DNA of 64,000 bases from the NCBI GenBank assembly GCA_034420695.1, contig DAOULB010000041.1, forward strand, positions 1 through 64,000. The letters run 5' to 3'. A program made the position numbers and the translations under genes. The notes beneath the pieces are model-generated. The model did not search any database. It was not told where the DNA came from and worked only from the letters and a program-made list of their open reading frames with translations. How positions within the stretch are numbered: the stretch's first letter is position 1; the number at the start of each line of letters is the position of its first letter. This stretch comes from Io17-Chloro-G2 sp034420695 (lineage in GTDB: Bacteria; Chloroflexota; Dehalococcoidia; Lucifugimonadales; UBA3495). Below, one piece after another: positions 44,332 to 52,415 of the stretch.

Positions 44332-44619
44332 CTATGATGCCTCTGCAAGCAACTGTATGGCGCTGGTGTCGGTCGTGGCGCGGGCTATATCCAGGTCGTA
44401 CATCCTTTGGAGATTGAGCCAGTACTCCGGGGTCATTCCCAAGGCCAAGCCGATTCTCAGCGCCGTGTCCGCCGTGATGGACCTGCGGCAGTGAACGATG
44501 TCGTTAACCCGTATCGGCGGGACGCCGATCGCCTTCGCCAACCGGTATCGGCTTATACCAAGCTCTTCCAGAATCTCCGCCAGATGTTCTCCCGGATGCA
44601 CCGGCATCGATGCGTTCAT
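44332..44619 (-). CDS. higA: HigA-family antitoxin (XRE helix-turn-helix), no toxin partner
   Basis: A 95-residue DNA-binding protein with GGGGAG eight bases before ATG 44619. It shows the HigA pattern: PVHPGEHLAEILEELGISRYRLA, then the recognition part VPPIRVNDIV and RRSITADTALRIGLALGM, ending YWLNLQ. HigA normally sits just after a HigB RNase gene. Here the 100 bases upstream carry no recognisable HigB and contain a terminator for the preceding gene, so this is an orphan, possibly chromosomal regulator. Confidence 0.85.
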   Translation of the reverse strand: MNASMPVHPGEHLAEILEELGISRYRLAKAIGVPPIRVNDIVHCRRSITADTALRIGLALGMTPEYWLNLQRMYDLDIARATTDTSAIQLLAEAS

Positions 44620-44720
44620 CAACTTGCTCCCCAAAGCCTCCCTATCATAGTCCGTATTGCAGGCGGTGGCTCTTATTTCCGTTGCGCCAAGGCTGCCCAG
44701 CCATATCAAGCGAACAAAAT

Positions 44721-44748
44721 GACCGGGCCCCTTCCAAGAGGCCCGGTC
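44721..44748 (-). terminator. Intrinsic terminator after the second propeller gene
   Basis: A 9-bp stem GACCGGGCC / GGCCCGGTC (44721-44729 with 44740-44748) and ten-base loop, followed on the minus strand by ATTTTGTT. It isolates the higA-like gene from upstream transcription. Confidence 0.8.
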
Positions 44749-44796
44749 TCCGAGGTCAAACATCAAGCTGTGGGATCCCCGCCTAGGCAGGACGCC

Positions 44797-45759
44797 CTAG
44801 TTAGGCGTCCAAGCCATCCCGCGAATCTCGGTGAACTCCCGGTGCACCTTCTCCCACTCGTCGCCGCCGCTGGAACTGGCAAACACCTGGCCGTAGTGGC
44901 TGCAGGCCAGTATCCGGTTCGGGTCTGCTGCGTTGGTGGCGAAAGCCCAGATCGGCGTATTGGGCACAACGGGCAGCTTGCGCTCCTCCCAGGTCCTCCC
45001 GCCGTCGGTTGACCGCTGCACCGTGCCGGTTCCTCCAAAGGCCCCATCCCCGGCGGCGACGAACATCACCGAGGGATTGTCCTCCATGACCACTATATCC
45101 CGGCAATAGGGCAACGCAAACTGCGCTTCCACCCCCAGCCCCTGCCAGCTTTCCCCGTCGGTGCTGGCCCAAATCTCGTGGGGAGTGCTGACCAAGACGG
45201 TCTTGGGGTTGCCTGGGCTGATGGCTAACCCGTGGATGTCCGGGTCGTTTATTCCCACCGCCAAGCTCCAAGAGTCTCCTCCGTCCGAACTGCGGCGCAC
45301 GCCGTCCACCTCCACGCCGACCCAGACGTTCCGGGTGTCCACCGGGTCAACCTCCAAGGCCGTGACCCTGGGCACCCTCACGTTGGGGCACTGCTCCGCC
45401 AAGTCAACATTGAGCTTGTCCCAACTGGCCCCGCCGTCTTGGGAGCGGTACACCGCCGAGGGGCTTGTTCCGGCGAAGACGACCTCAGGGTTGCTGGGGT
45501 CAATGGCGATCTTCCACACTGCTATGGAGTCCATCGGCGAATCCAAATGACGGTAGGTCCTGCCGTTGTCGTCGCTTCGAAAGACCCCTTCGTCGGTGCC
45601 GGCATAGATGATATTGGGCTCCTTGGGGTTTACCTCCACGGAATACACCCGGGTGTCCGCCCAGATGCCGCTGGCCCGGCCCCATGATTCACCTCCGTCG
45701 GCGCTGGCCCACATACCCGCGCCAATGGTAGCCACGTGGACGCTGAAATCCTTGCTCAT
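44797..45759 (-). CDS. Asp-box (BNR/sialidase-like) beta-propeller protein, copy 2
   Basis: A 320-residue propeller; GAGGAGAGAATGCC precedes the ATG. Seven Asp-box units are visible (ASADGGESW, RSDDNGRTY, RSQDGGASW, RSSDGGDSW, ASTDGESW, RSTDGGRTW, ASSSGGDEW). Unlike extracellular sialidases it lacks a signal peptide. It shares blade order and a mid-protein Cys region (EQCPN, YCRDIVV) with the 18556 gene, so they are paralogues. Function unknown; a protein-protein scaffold is likely. Confidence 0.82.
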   Translation of the reverse strand: MSKDFSVHVATIGAGMWASADGGESWGRASGIWADTRVYSVEVNPKEPNIIYAGTDEGVFRSDDNGRTYRHLDSPMDSIAVWKIAIDPSNPEVVFAGTSPSAVYRSQDGGASWDKLNVDLAEQCPNVRVPRVTALEVDPVDTRNVWVGVEVDGVRRSSDGGDSWSLAVGINDPDIHGLAISPGNPKTVLVSTPHEIWASTDGESWQGLGVEAQFALPYCRDIVVMEDNPSVMFVAAGDGAFGGTGTVQRSTDGGRTWEERKLPVVPNTPIWAFATNAADPNRILACSHYGQVFASSSGGDEWEKVHREFTEIRGMAWTPN

Positions 45760-46017
45760 GGCATTCTCTCCTCGTACAAAGTATCAGTATATTCTACTGC
45801 CTGCAGGTAATTTCCGGAGCCTTCACCAAGCCCAGGCTCCTGCCTGACCATAAGAGTAACACACCGGTTGAAGCGGCCGGGCCGCCGGGAAAGTCTTGCT
45901 ACCACTCCCGGTCCCACGGATGAGCTAAAGCCCAGCAGCCGGGGTTGGAAAAACGGGATGGTGAAAGGAGGGAGAAAAAAGACTGGCGGGACAAGAGCTG
46001 GGGAGGATAAGAGATGG

Positions 46018-46091
46018 TAGCGCGTAGGGGATTTGAACCCCTGATCTCCGCCTTGAGAGGGCGGTGTCCTAGGCCGCTAGACGAACGCGCC
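46018..46091 (-). tRNA. tRNA-Glu (CTC anticodon)
   Basis: A 74-base cloverleaf read on the minus strand. The acceptor GGCGCGT pairs with ACGCGCT. The anticodon stem CCGCC/GGCGG holds the loop CTCTCAA with anticodon CTC, and the T arm contains GGTTCAAATCC. The sequence closely follows bacterial tRNA-Glu. A CCA end is encoded at 46015-46017. Confidence 0.96.
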
Positions 46092-46306
46092 ACAGCCTTG
46101 TTGAGTCTTTTTCATGCTATCAGACGGCCCCGGGGTTGTAAACTGAACCCAACACCGGCGAAATTTGTATTCCACCGCCTCTCCCCGCAGAGCCTGCAGC
46201 CTTGGGCCTACCCGTCTGTCCCGTGGTAGACTAGCCGCCACCGGCCCGGATCACCACACTCACCTAAAGCCTCCACAAGCGGTCTGCCTATCCGGACCAA
46301 GCAGCA

Positions 46307-47323
46307 ATGAATTTGAAGGCAGGAAAATTCCCCCCGGACCTCCTGGCCCGGGCCTTGGGCAAGAACACCATTGCCGACCCCCGCGTGCTGCTGGGGCCGA
46401 AAATCGGTGAGGACGCAACCGTTCTGGACATGGGCGACCGGCTGCTGGTGGCCGCCAGTGACCCCGTAACCTTTGCTACCGACTCAATCGGATGGTACGC
46501 CGTGCAGGTTAACGCCAACGACATCGCCTGCACCGGCGGCACCCCTCTCTGGTTCTTGGCCACCATCCTGGTCCCCGAGGGCTTCTCCCCCAGTGCCGCC
46601 GAGGCAGTTTTCGACCAGATGATGGATGCCTGCCGGGAACTTGGGGTTTCCCTGGTGGGAGGGCACAGCGAAGTTACCCCCGGCATCGACCGGCCAATAG
46701 TCGTGGGAACGATGTTGGGCGAGGTGGAGAAGGACCGGTTGGTTTCGACTGGCGGGGCCCGGGAAGGGGACAGCGTCGTCGTCACCAAGGGGGTTGCCAT
46801 CGAGGGATCCGCCGTCATGGCCCGGGAGAAGGGAGGGCTGCTGGTTGAACTGGGAGTAGCCGACGAAACCGTGGAAGCCGCCTCAGGCTTCCTAGCCAGC
46901 CCGGGCATAAGCGTGGTGAGTGACGCCCGGATTGCCTTGGACTCCGCCCAAGTCCACTCCCTTCACGACGTTACCGAGGGAGGACTGGCTACCGGATTGC
47001 GGGAAGTTGCCTTCGCGTCCGGCTTGGGAGTAGCCGTGGAGCAGGACAGCATTCCCCTGCTGCCGGAATGCCGGGACATGTGCCAAGCCCTTGAGCTGGA
47101 CCCCTTGGGCCTTCTGTCATCCGGTGCGTTGCTCGTAACCCTGCCGGCGGGAGAAGTGCCGGGCTTGCTGCGTGCCTTGGACGGCGCCGGAATTGCCGGT
47201 TACGAAATCGGCCAGATGTTGGCCGCGGAAGAGGGCATGGTAATGATAGGACTCGATGGGGAAACACCCCTGCCCGAATTCCCGAGGGACGAACTGGCCA
47301 GGCTCTTCTCGCGGGCCGGATAG
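46307..47323 (+). CDS. AIR synthase-related protein (PurM/HypE/ThiL fold)
   Basis: A 338-residue ATP-binding protein of the PurM/HypE superfamily. GEDATVLD, NANDIACTGGTPLWF, LVGGHSEVTPG and the second-domain HDVTEGGLATGL are the typical segments. Residues resemble HypE (HypE-like DPV start and LLSSGALLVTLP), but the conserved C-terminal PRIC tail needed for hydrogenase cyanide ligand transfer is missing and no hydrogenase genes are present. It is therefore likely one of the stand-alone HypE-like ATPases of unknown substrate. Confidence 0.83.
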   Translation: MNLKAGKFPPDLLARALGKNTIADPRVLLGPKIGEDATVLDMGDRLLVAASDPVTFATDSIGWYAVQVNANDIACTGGTPLWFLATILVPEGFSPSAAEAVFDQMMDACRELGVSLVGGHSEVTPGIDRPIVVGTMLGEVEKDRLVSTGGAREGDSVVVTKGVAIEGSAVMAREKGGLLVELGVADETVEAASGFLASPGISVVSDARIALDSAQVHSLHDVTEGGLATGLREVAFASGLGVAVEQDSIPLLPECRDMCQALELDPLGLLSSGALLVTLPAGEVPGLLRALDGAGIAGYEIGQMLAAEEGMVMIGLDGETPLPEFPRDELARLFSRAG

Positions 47324-47481
47324 CCTTCTCCCCAGCTGGTCAGGGCCTGACCGGGGTAAGTTCCGGCAAAACGGGGGCAACTCCATTCTCAGAAGAGGTA
47401 TCCCCGGACCGGCGCGTTGTAAGGCCCGTAGAGCCCCTTGTTTTCCCTTCCAGGCAGTCGAGGGCCTTAGGACCCGAAATT

Positions 47482-48483
47482 TCATCCTGAAGGAATCCCA
47501 GAACCTCCCCGGTCCTGGTACACCCTCACCGCTTCGGTTAGCTGCTCCAAGGTTATGTTGGCCCCGCTCACCGTTATGGAAACTTTCTTGCCCCGAATGG
47601 CCTCCCTGCACTTCATAGCACCCGCTGTCGCCGCCGCTCCCGCCGCTTCGGCCAGGGTGTGGGCCCTCTCAATCAGCAAGCCGATGGCGTAACGCAGGTC
47701 GTCGTCGCTGACCAGCACGAACTCGTCCAACAACTCCCGGAGAATCCGTTGCGGCAATTCGAAGCCCGATGCGGTGGCAACCCCTTCCGCAATCGTCTCC
47801 ATGGGGGCCGTGACCAGTTCACCCCGCTTCCACGACAGGTAGGCTCCCGGCGCCGCTTCCGACTGGACGGCAATCACCTTGGTCCCGGGATTCAACCCCT
47901 TGGCTGCTATGCACGCTCCCGAGGCGGTGCTGCCCCCTCCCAAGGGCACGAACATAATCTCCACGTCCGGCAGGTCCTCCACCACTTCCAAGGCTTGAGT
48001 GGCGACGCCGGCTATCAGCAGGGGTTCGTTGGCGGGGTGGACGTAGCGGCACCCCTCTTCCGCCGCCAAGCGTTCGCCATGCTCTATCGACTGGTCCACG
48101 TACTGCCCGTGGTACACAATCTCCGCTCCCAGCGCCTCCAAGGCAGCCGCCTTTAGCCTGTTGGCCCCCTCTGGCAGCACCACGATGGCCCTGACCCCGA
48201 AAGCGGCGCAGGCGGCTGCGATGGACTGCCCGTGGTTCCCGGACGAGGCGGTGACTACCCCGCGGTCCTTCTCCGCTTGTGAGAGATTGGCCAGCAGGTT
48301 GAAGCCTCCCCTAGCCTTGAACGCTCCCAACGGCAAGTATTCGTCATGCTTCAGGTAAATTTCCGCGTCCAGGACCTTGCTCAGGCCCATGGAGTAGTTC
48401 AGGGGTGTCCGGGGTAGGTGGGGAGCGATGGCCTTCTTGGCGCGGTAAACGTCTTCCAATGTTGGAACGGCGGCAGTGGTCAT
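47482..48483 (-). CDS. Threonine/serine dehydratase (fold type II PLP enzyme)
   Basis: A 333-residue single-domain PLP enzyme. Lys56 in PLGAFKARGG binds the cofactor, SSGNHGQSIAAAC is the substrate loop, and PLGGGSTASGA the phosphate cup. It lacks the C-terminal ACT regulatory domain of biosynthetic IlvA, pointing to the catabolic or serine-racemase-like subclass. The reaction would be deamination of threonine or serine to a 2-oxo acid. It converges with the gene at 46307. Confidence 0.88.
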   Translation of the reverse strand: MTTAAVPTLEDVYRAKKAIAPHLPRTPLNYSMGLSKVLDAEIYLKHDEYLPLGAFKARGGFNLLANLSQAEKDRGVVTASSGNHGQSIAAACAAFGVRAIVVLPEGANRLKAAALEALGAEIVYHGQYVDQSIEHGERLAAEEGCRYVHPANEPLLIAGVATQALEVVEDLPDVEIMFVPLGGGSTASGACIAAKGLNPGTKVIAVQSEAAPGAYLSWKRGELVTAPMETIAEGVATASGFELPQRILRELLDEFVLVSDDDLRYAIGLLIERAHTLAEAAGAAATAGAMKCREAIRGKKVSITVSGANITLEQLTEAVRVYQDRGGSGIPSG

Positions 48484-48946
48484 AGTCCAAATCCGAAATC
48501 AAATGGCTGTTTAGGGCCTATTGTACCCGGGATTCAATCTCAATGCTGGCGCCGGCCTCTATCCTTTCAACCATACTGTCCTGCTGCTGCGTAACACATC
48601 CACAATCTTACTTTTTAACGCGCTTCCCGCCCTTTGGCTTTCTTGCGCGGGTTTCTGCCCGGTGGAGAAGGGGCCGCCCGCCGAAGTGCCGCCCGACCTG
48701 CGGCTTTGTCCATCATCCGGTGGCGGCCGCTGGCTTACCCCTGTTCTATCAGCATCTCCGGCCGGCCGGGTTAGTGCCGCGTGTCCGTACACTTTACACT
48801 ACACGTTTCTCTGGATGAACCATCTACTATCGGTGTACTGACGTCCCGAACAAGTGCCGGGACTGTCCCATCTCCATTGAGGATACCCAACTATCCTCCA
48901 GCATGAAATTCATTTCTCCCAGGAATAAACACCTAGGAAATGCAGT

Positions 48947-49021
48947 CAAAAGTGCACAAATGCACCGCTTGCCATCGGCACTGGATAGCGCGGCAAGTGC
49001 ATTTATTAGTTGCACTTTTGA
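48947..49021. repeat. Long imperfect inverted repeat with GTGCA units
   Basis: The outer arms TCAAAAGTGCA (48947-48957) and TGCACTTTTGA (49011-49021) match perfectly over 11 bp. Inside, AATGCAC pairs with GTGCATT and CTTGCC with GGCAAG, separated by small bulges, leaving a centre of about 20 bases. GTGCA/TGCAC occurs four times. Confidence 0.85.
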
Positions 49022-49527
49022 GAATTCATCTCCGTTGTAACCGCCTGTGCCCAGGCAACAAGGCAACTTATTGAGCGTCAACCCGGAGCTGTCCCTTCGT
49101 GAAATCGATTGCGGCAGCGATAGACGGTACACTTTTAACCTCTTCCTGTTGCACAGAGAGCCATCTCTGAGGGCGGTCCATCAGGTACCTCGGAACACCA
49201 CGCCTCCGCCAATGTGCAGTGCAGATCCGGTATCGCCCGCTGCGGCCACCCTTCTCTTCCTCCTCGACCCTTTCAGCCAAGGACATGACCGGTGCACCCA
49301 TCGAAGGGGATCAAGGTGCTCTCCATGCCCGCGGGGAGCACAACTTAGCCCTGTCCAATGTTCTCCCGCACCACTGGTGGATTGCAGCCGGCAAGCCTGC
49401 CTCAGCGTCCCCGCAAACGTTCCCCCTGGTACACCAATCCCAGGCTTCTAGCCCGTGCCAGGAGCACGGGGAGGGCCCTATTTATGTTAAAGGCCAAACT
49501 CATTTTATGACTTTTATAAAAAGGGTA

Positions 49528-49556
49528 TTGACAAAGTTTGGGGTCGCTGCTAATGT
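49528..49556 (+). promoter_or_regulatory. Strong sigma70-type promoter of the small HTH gene
   Basis: A perfect TTGACA (49528-49533), 17-bp spacer and TAATGT -10 (49551-49556) lie about 50 bases before the HTH start codon. Transcription would begin near 49563. The leader contains ATTAGTACATACGTAAT, a possible operator site. Confidence 0.8.
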
Positions 49557-49607
49557 GTATGGCACTGGAAATGCATTAGTACATACGTAATACACGGGAG
49601 GTGCACA

Positions 49608-49832
49608 ATGGCAAGAAAAACGAAGCTGATGCAACGGGTCGAGAACGAGCACCAGAGGCCTCTAGAGCGCCTTCTCCCGGAGATGGTCAATGAAATAGGC
49701 CTGTCCAGTACCGCCGAAGAGCTGGGTGTAAGCAAGGCCACCTTGGGGTACTGGCTCTTGAAGCTCGGTATAAATGTACGGCGGGTCGCACTGGCCCCTG
49801 GGGAGACTCTGGAAGTGAAACGAATCAGCTAA
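49608..49832 (+). CDS. Small helix-turn-helix protein
   Basis: A 74-residue basic protein; GGGAGG lies six bases before the ATG. Residues 31-55, including LSSTAEELGVSKATLGYWLLKLGI, form a clear helix-turn-helix of the kind used in Fis-like or phage-type regulators. The N-terminus is charged and helical, the C-terminus short and basic. There is no partner gene. It sits alone between a strong promoter and a strong terminator, so it is a monocistronic regulator, perhaps autoregulated. Its targets are unknown. Confidence 0.8.
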   Translation: MARKTKLMQRVENEHQRPLERLLPEMVNEIGLSSTAEELGVSKATLGYWLLKLGINVRRVALAPGETLEVKRIS

Positions 49833-49947
49833 CCCACCCTCTACTCTCTACTGGCCGGAAAACCGGGACCGCTCTTCGCACTCCGACCGGGCAGGGCAAC
49901 CAACTGGTTCCTGTCCGGGAAGTCCGGCCCCGGCGGCCGAAAACATA

Positions 49948-49981
49948 GAGGCCCCGCGATCATCGCGGGGCCTCTTCTTTT
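49948..49981 (+). terminator. Intrinsic terminator of the HTH gene
   Basis: A 12-bp perfect GC-rich stem (49948-49959 with 49963-49974) and tight loop, followed by TTCTTTT. It lies about 115 bases past the HTH stop codon. Confidence 0.9.
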
Positions 49982-50176
49982 GACGGCATCACGCCGGGCC
50001 GGTTTTTCCTGCGGTCGCCGGTCCCGCTAGTCAGCAAACAATCGATCAGCCGCCGGGACCCCCCGTCCGTGCCTGTGGAGGCAAAACCAGTAGTCCTCCC
50101 CACGGCTCCCGGGTTGACTGCAAAATGGGCCGTTTTCCCACCCCTAAGGGACTGGAATACCTCCCAAGGCCGGAAA

Positions 50177-50195
50177 AGGCCCTCTACGGGCCTTA
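50177..50195 (-). terminator. Intrinsic terminator of the formamidase gene
   Basis: AAGGCCC (50177-50183) pairs with GGGCCTT (50189-50195) around a five-base loop. On the minus strand it runs into TTTTCC, 75 bases after the acetamidase/formamidase stop. Confidence 0.7.
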
Positions 50196-50268
50196 GGTGA
50201 AGCCGAATTTTTCCTGCGGCCCGAAATTTTCTAGTTTTGTTTGACAGTTCCGTTGGGAACCGCAGGAG

Positions 50269-51378
50269 CTATCCCTGGAATATGTCCTCCGGCAAAAAAG
50301 CCGAAACCGTCACGTTGGGCAGGTCGACCACGTTGCTGATTTTCAGGTCAACGGCCACGCTGCATATTATGTAAGCCTGCTCCCGGCTCCATCCCCGTTC
50401 CTGCAACAGCTCTATCATGTTGATCAGGGCGTTGCGGGCCGCCAGCGTCAGGTCCTCCCCCTCCTGTACCCCGTCGTCCCTGATGGGCATCCCCATGGTG
50501 GCTATGAAGTTTCGGGGCGCCGCCCACTCCGGCGGGGCGAAGTATCCTGGGTGGGCAAACCTGGGAAACTTGATGCCGTGCCTTTGCGCCTCCCCCTTGT
50601 GCAGCCGGAACCGCACCGTGGCGGTGGCGCCCATTTCGATGGCCGTAATGCAGCACTCCGAGTCTCCTTGGGCAAAGTGGCCGTCCCCCGCAGAGTAGAG
50701 GGCCCCATCCACGTTCACCGGGATCAACAGCCGTGAGCCGGTGGTCAACTGCTTGGCGTCCACGTTGCCGCAGTTCTCTCGGGGCGGAATGGTCCTCAGT
50801 CCCTCCTCGGCCACCGGGCCCGAGGAGGGAACGGCATCCTCCGGGTCCGGGGGAGCTGCAATCCCACCCCGCCGCACCAAGTCGGCTTCCCTCCTCGCCC
50901 ACTCCTCCAACTGGCTCCGGGAGGGCGCAATGCCGGCAGTGCCCATGAACGACCCGTTGGGGATTCGGACCCCGGGAAGCTGCTCCGAGGTCGCCCAGCC
51001 GTCGCTGATCTGCCAGTGCACCAAGTAGGGCTCCAGGAACAGGTCCCTTAGGAAGCCCGAACCTGGCCGGTTGCGAGTCCATCCGTAGGGCTGGGGAGCG
51101 ATGTCGACGTACTCCACCTCCAGCAGGTCACCTGGAGCGGCGCCCTTTATGTAAACCGGCCCCGTCAGTGGATGCGCAACCTTCGCGTCCATCCCTTCGA
51201 AGTCATCAACCGTCATGTGGGGCTTGATCTGGCAGTCCGAGGCGTCCCTGGTCTCCAGGACCACCTCCTCGCCTGGGTCCGCTTCCACCACCGGAGTCAC
51301 GTCGGGGTGCCAGCGGTTGTGCCCCTTCCGGGGTTCCTCTTTCAGACGCTTGTTCCGGTCGATTTCAATGCCTTTCAT
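50269..51378 (-). CDS. Acetamidase/formamidase family protein
   Basis: A 369-residue FmdA/AmdA-type amidase. NRWHPDVTPVVEADPG at the start, DSDCQIK-like DASDCQIKPH, and AHPLTGPVYIKGAAPGDLLEVE are typical, as is the metal/active-site segment SAGDGHFAQGDSECC. Such enzymes release ammonia from formamide or short amides, often for nitrogen acquisition. It is monocistronic. No urea or ABC transporter genes are adjacent. Confidence 0.92.
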   Translation of the reverse strand: MKGIEIDRNKRLKEEPRKGHNRWHPDVTPVVEADPGEEVVLETRDASDCQIKPHMTVDDFEGMDAKVAHPLTGPVYIKGAAPGDLLEVEYVDIAPQPYGWTRNRPGSGFLRDLFLEPYLVHWQISDGWATSEQLPGVRIPNGSFMGTAGIAPSRSQLEEWARREADLVRRGGIAAPPDPEDAVPSSGPVAEEGLRTIPPRENCGNVDAKQLTTGSRLLIPVNVDGALYSAGDGHFAQGDSECCITAIEMGATATVRFRLHKGEAQRHGIKFPRFAHPGYFAPPEWAAPRNFIATMGMPIRDDGVQEGEDLTLAARNALINMIELLQERGWSREQAYIICSVAVDLKISNVVDLPNVTVSAFLPEDIFQG

Positions 51379-51601
51379 TATTCCTACCCCTTCTACTCTA
51401 AGGTGCCTCTACCCGCCGGCCTCGGAATGACGGCGATTCTATGCCAGGCGCACCAGCCGGTCAACGAACGGCATTACGGGGGTGCCTCTAAATGAACATT
51501 CCTGGTTGGCTCCCTCGCCCTCTTCAAACCCGTGCATGCGTATTATGTACAATCATGGGCACAATCTCGGCATTCTTTGCCGTTGTGCAGATAAAATACA
51601 C

Positions 51602-51790
51602 ATGGACAGCAGGGAAGTATTCAACAGGCTAAGGCGGTAGGGCTGGGTGCTTGTCCGGGTCCGGGGTAGTCATCACCGGTTCGCCCATCCCGACAAGCCT
51701 AACCGAGTCACACTAGTCCAACCATTGCGGGACATACCAATAGGCACACTTCGCAATATGTTCCGGCAAGCCGGATGGAATTGGAGATAA
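51602..51790 (+). pseudogene. hicA: hicA-type mRNA interferase with an in-frame TAG
   Basis: The frame from ATG 51602 reads MDSREVFNRLRR, then TAG at 51638-51640, then GWVLVRVRGSHHRFAHPDKP and RDIPIGTLRNMFRQAGWNWR to TAA at 51788-51790. Apart from the stop, every HicA landmark is present: the N-terminal helix, GW turn, catalytic His in GSHHRF, and the IPIGTLRNM helix. The TAG replaces the residue just before the conserved GW. The intact length would be 62 residues and hicB starts six bases later. Either the toxin is silenced, or a shorter product begins at GTG 51647. Confidence 0.85.
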
Positions 51791-51795
51791 GCCCA

Positions 51796-52212
51796 ATGCG
51801 ATTTCCAATCGTGATTCACAAGGACGAGGGCAGCAGCTACGGCGTAACAGTCCCCGATCTGCCCGGCTGTTTCTCAGGAGCAGAAACGCTCGACGAGGCC
51901 TTTGAGAATGCTCAGGAAGGCATCCTGCTGCACCTTGAGGGAATGATTGACCACGGAGACCCATTGCCAGCAATATGGCCGGTCCAAGCCCATATCGACG
52001 GGGAATTTGGGGAGGACTACGCGAGCGGGACTTGGGGATACGTTAACGTGAGTTTGGATGACATTGCTCCCGATAAAGCAAAACGGGTCAATATCGCCCT
52101 TCCGTCCCGGACTCTTGACGTGATTGACCGGCAAGCTAAACGAGAAGGAGAGACGCGCTCCGGCTTCCTGGCCAAGGCCGCCTTGGAATACCTCGGGCGC
52201 CTCCCTGATTAG
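51796..52212 (+). CDS. hicB: HicB family antitoxin
   Basis: A 138-residue HicB with GGAGAT eight bases before the ATG at 51796. The partial RNase-H-like domain MRFPIVIHKDEGSSYGVTVPD and LPGCFSGAETLDEAFENAQEG binds HicA. The C-terminal VNIALPSRTLDVIDRQAKREG is a ribbon-helix-helix or helix-type DNA-binding part for autorepression. It is the long HicB form. The partner gene upstream carries an amber codon, so this antitoxin may be unneeded or kept for regulation. Confidence 0.92.
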   Translation: MRFPIVIHKDEGSSYGVTVPDLPGCFSGAETLDEAFENAQEGILLHLEGMIDHGDPLPAIWPVQAHIDGEFGEDYASGTWGYVNVSLDDIAPDKAKRVNIALPSRTLDVIDRQAKREGETRSGFLAKAALEYLGRLPD

Positions 52213-52415
52213 AGCACAACTGCCCCAGCCATCGGCCTTCTAGGTTGCCCATTAGTCACGTGCCATAGTCACTCCCTGTTCCTGCACCTCTTCCTTGTAG
52301 GGACTCCGCGGTTGACCCGCTTTGGGCATACGGGTATCATCCCTTCCGCGTCTGCAAGGCTCCAACCAGCCCCGCAACGAACAATACAAACGATAGAAAG
52401 CATTGAGGAGGACCC

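Larger units (their letters stand above)
48484..49607. other. Gene-free region of about 1.1 kb
   Basis: No open frame on either strand has family motifs or a credible ribosome site. Seen instead: a long imperfect palindrome (48947-49021), a small hairpin CCCGTGC/GCACGGG (49452-49470) and the promoter of the HTH gene (49528-49556). Base composition is more AT-rich toward 48890-49020 and 49490-49600 than in flanking genes. It may be a relic of a lost element or a regulatory region. Confidence 0.6.
49833..50268. other. Gene-free region between the HTH gene and the formamidase gene
   Basis: It contains two hairpin terminators (49948-49981 for the plus strand, 50177-50195 for the minus strand) and a TTTTTCCTGCGG motif that occurs twice (about 50005 and 50210). 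No coding frame is supported. Confidence 0.6.

Noticed and set aside
46307..47323. hypE hydrogenase maturation gene
   Set aside because: The C-terminal PRIC-type tail and all other hyp genes are absent; only the general AIR-synthase fold is supported.
49068..49301. Minus-strand frame of about 77 codons in the gene-free region
   Set aside because: Basic residues and one WRRR patch look gene-like, but it has no clear ribosome site, family match or conserved start, so it is not annotated.
51638..51640. TAG read as a coded amino acid (amber recoding)
   Set aside because: TAG ends several normal genes here, so simple nonsense mutation is more likely.
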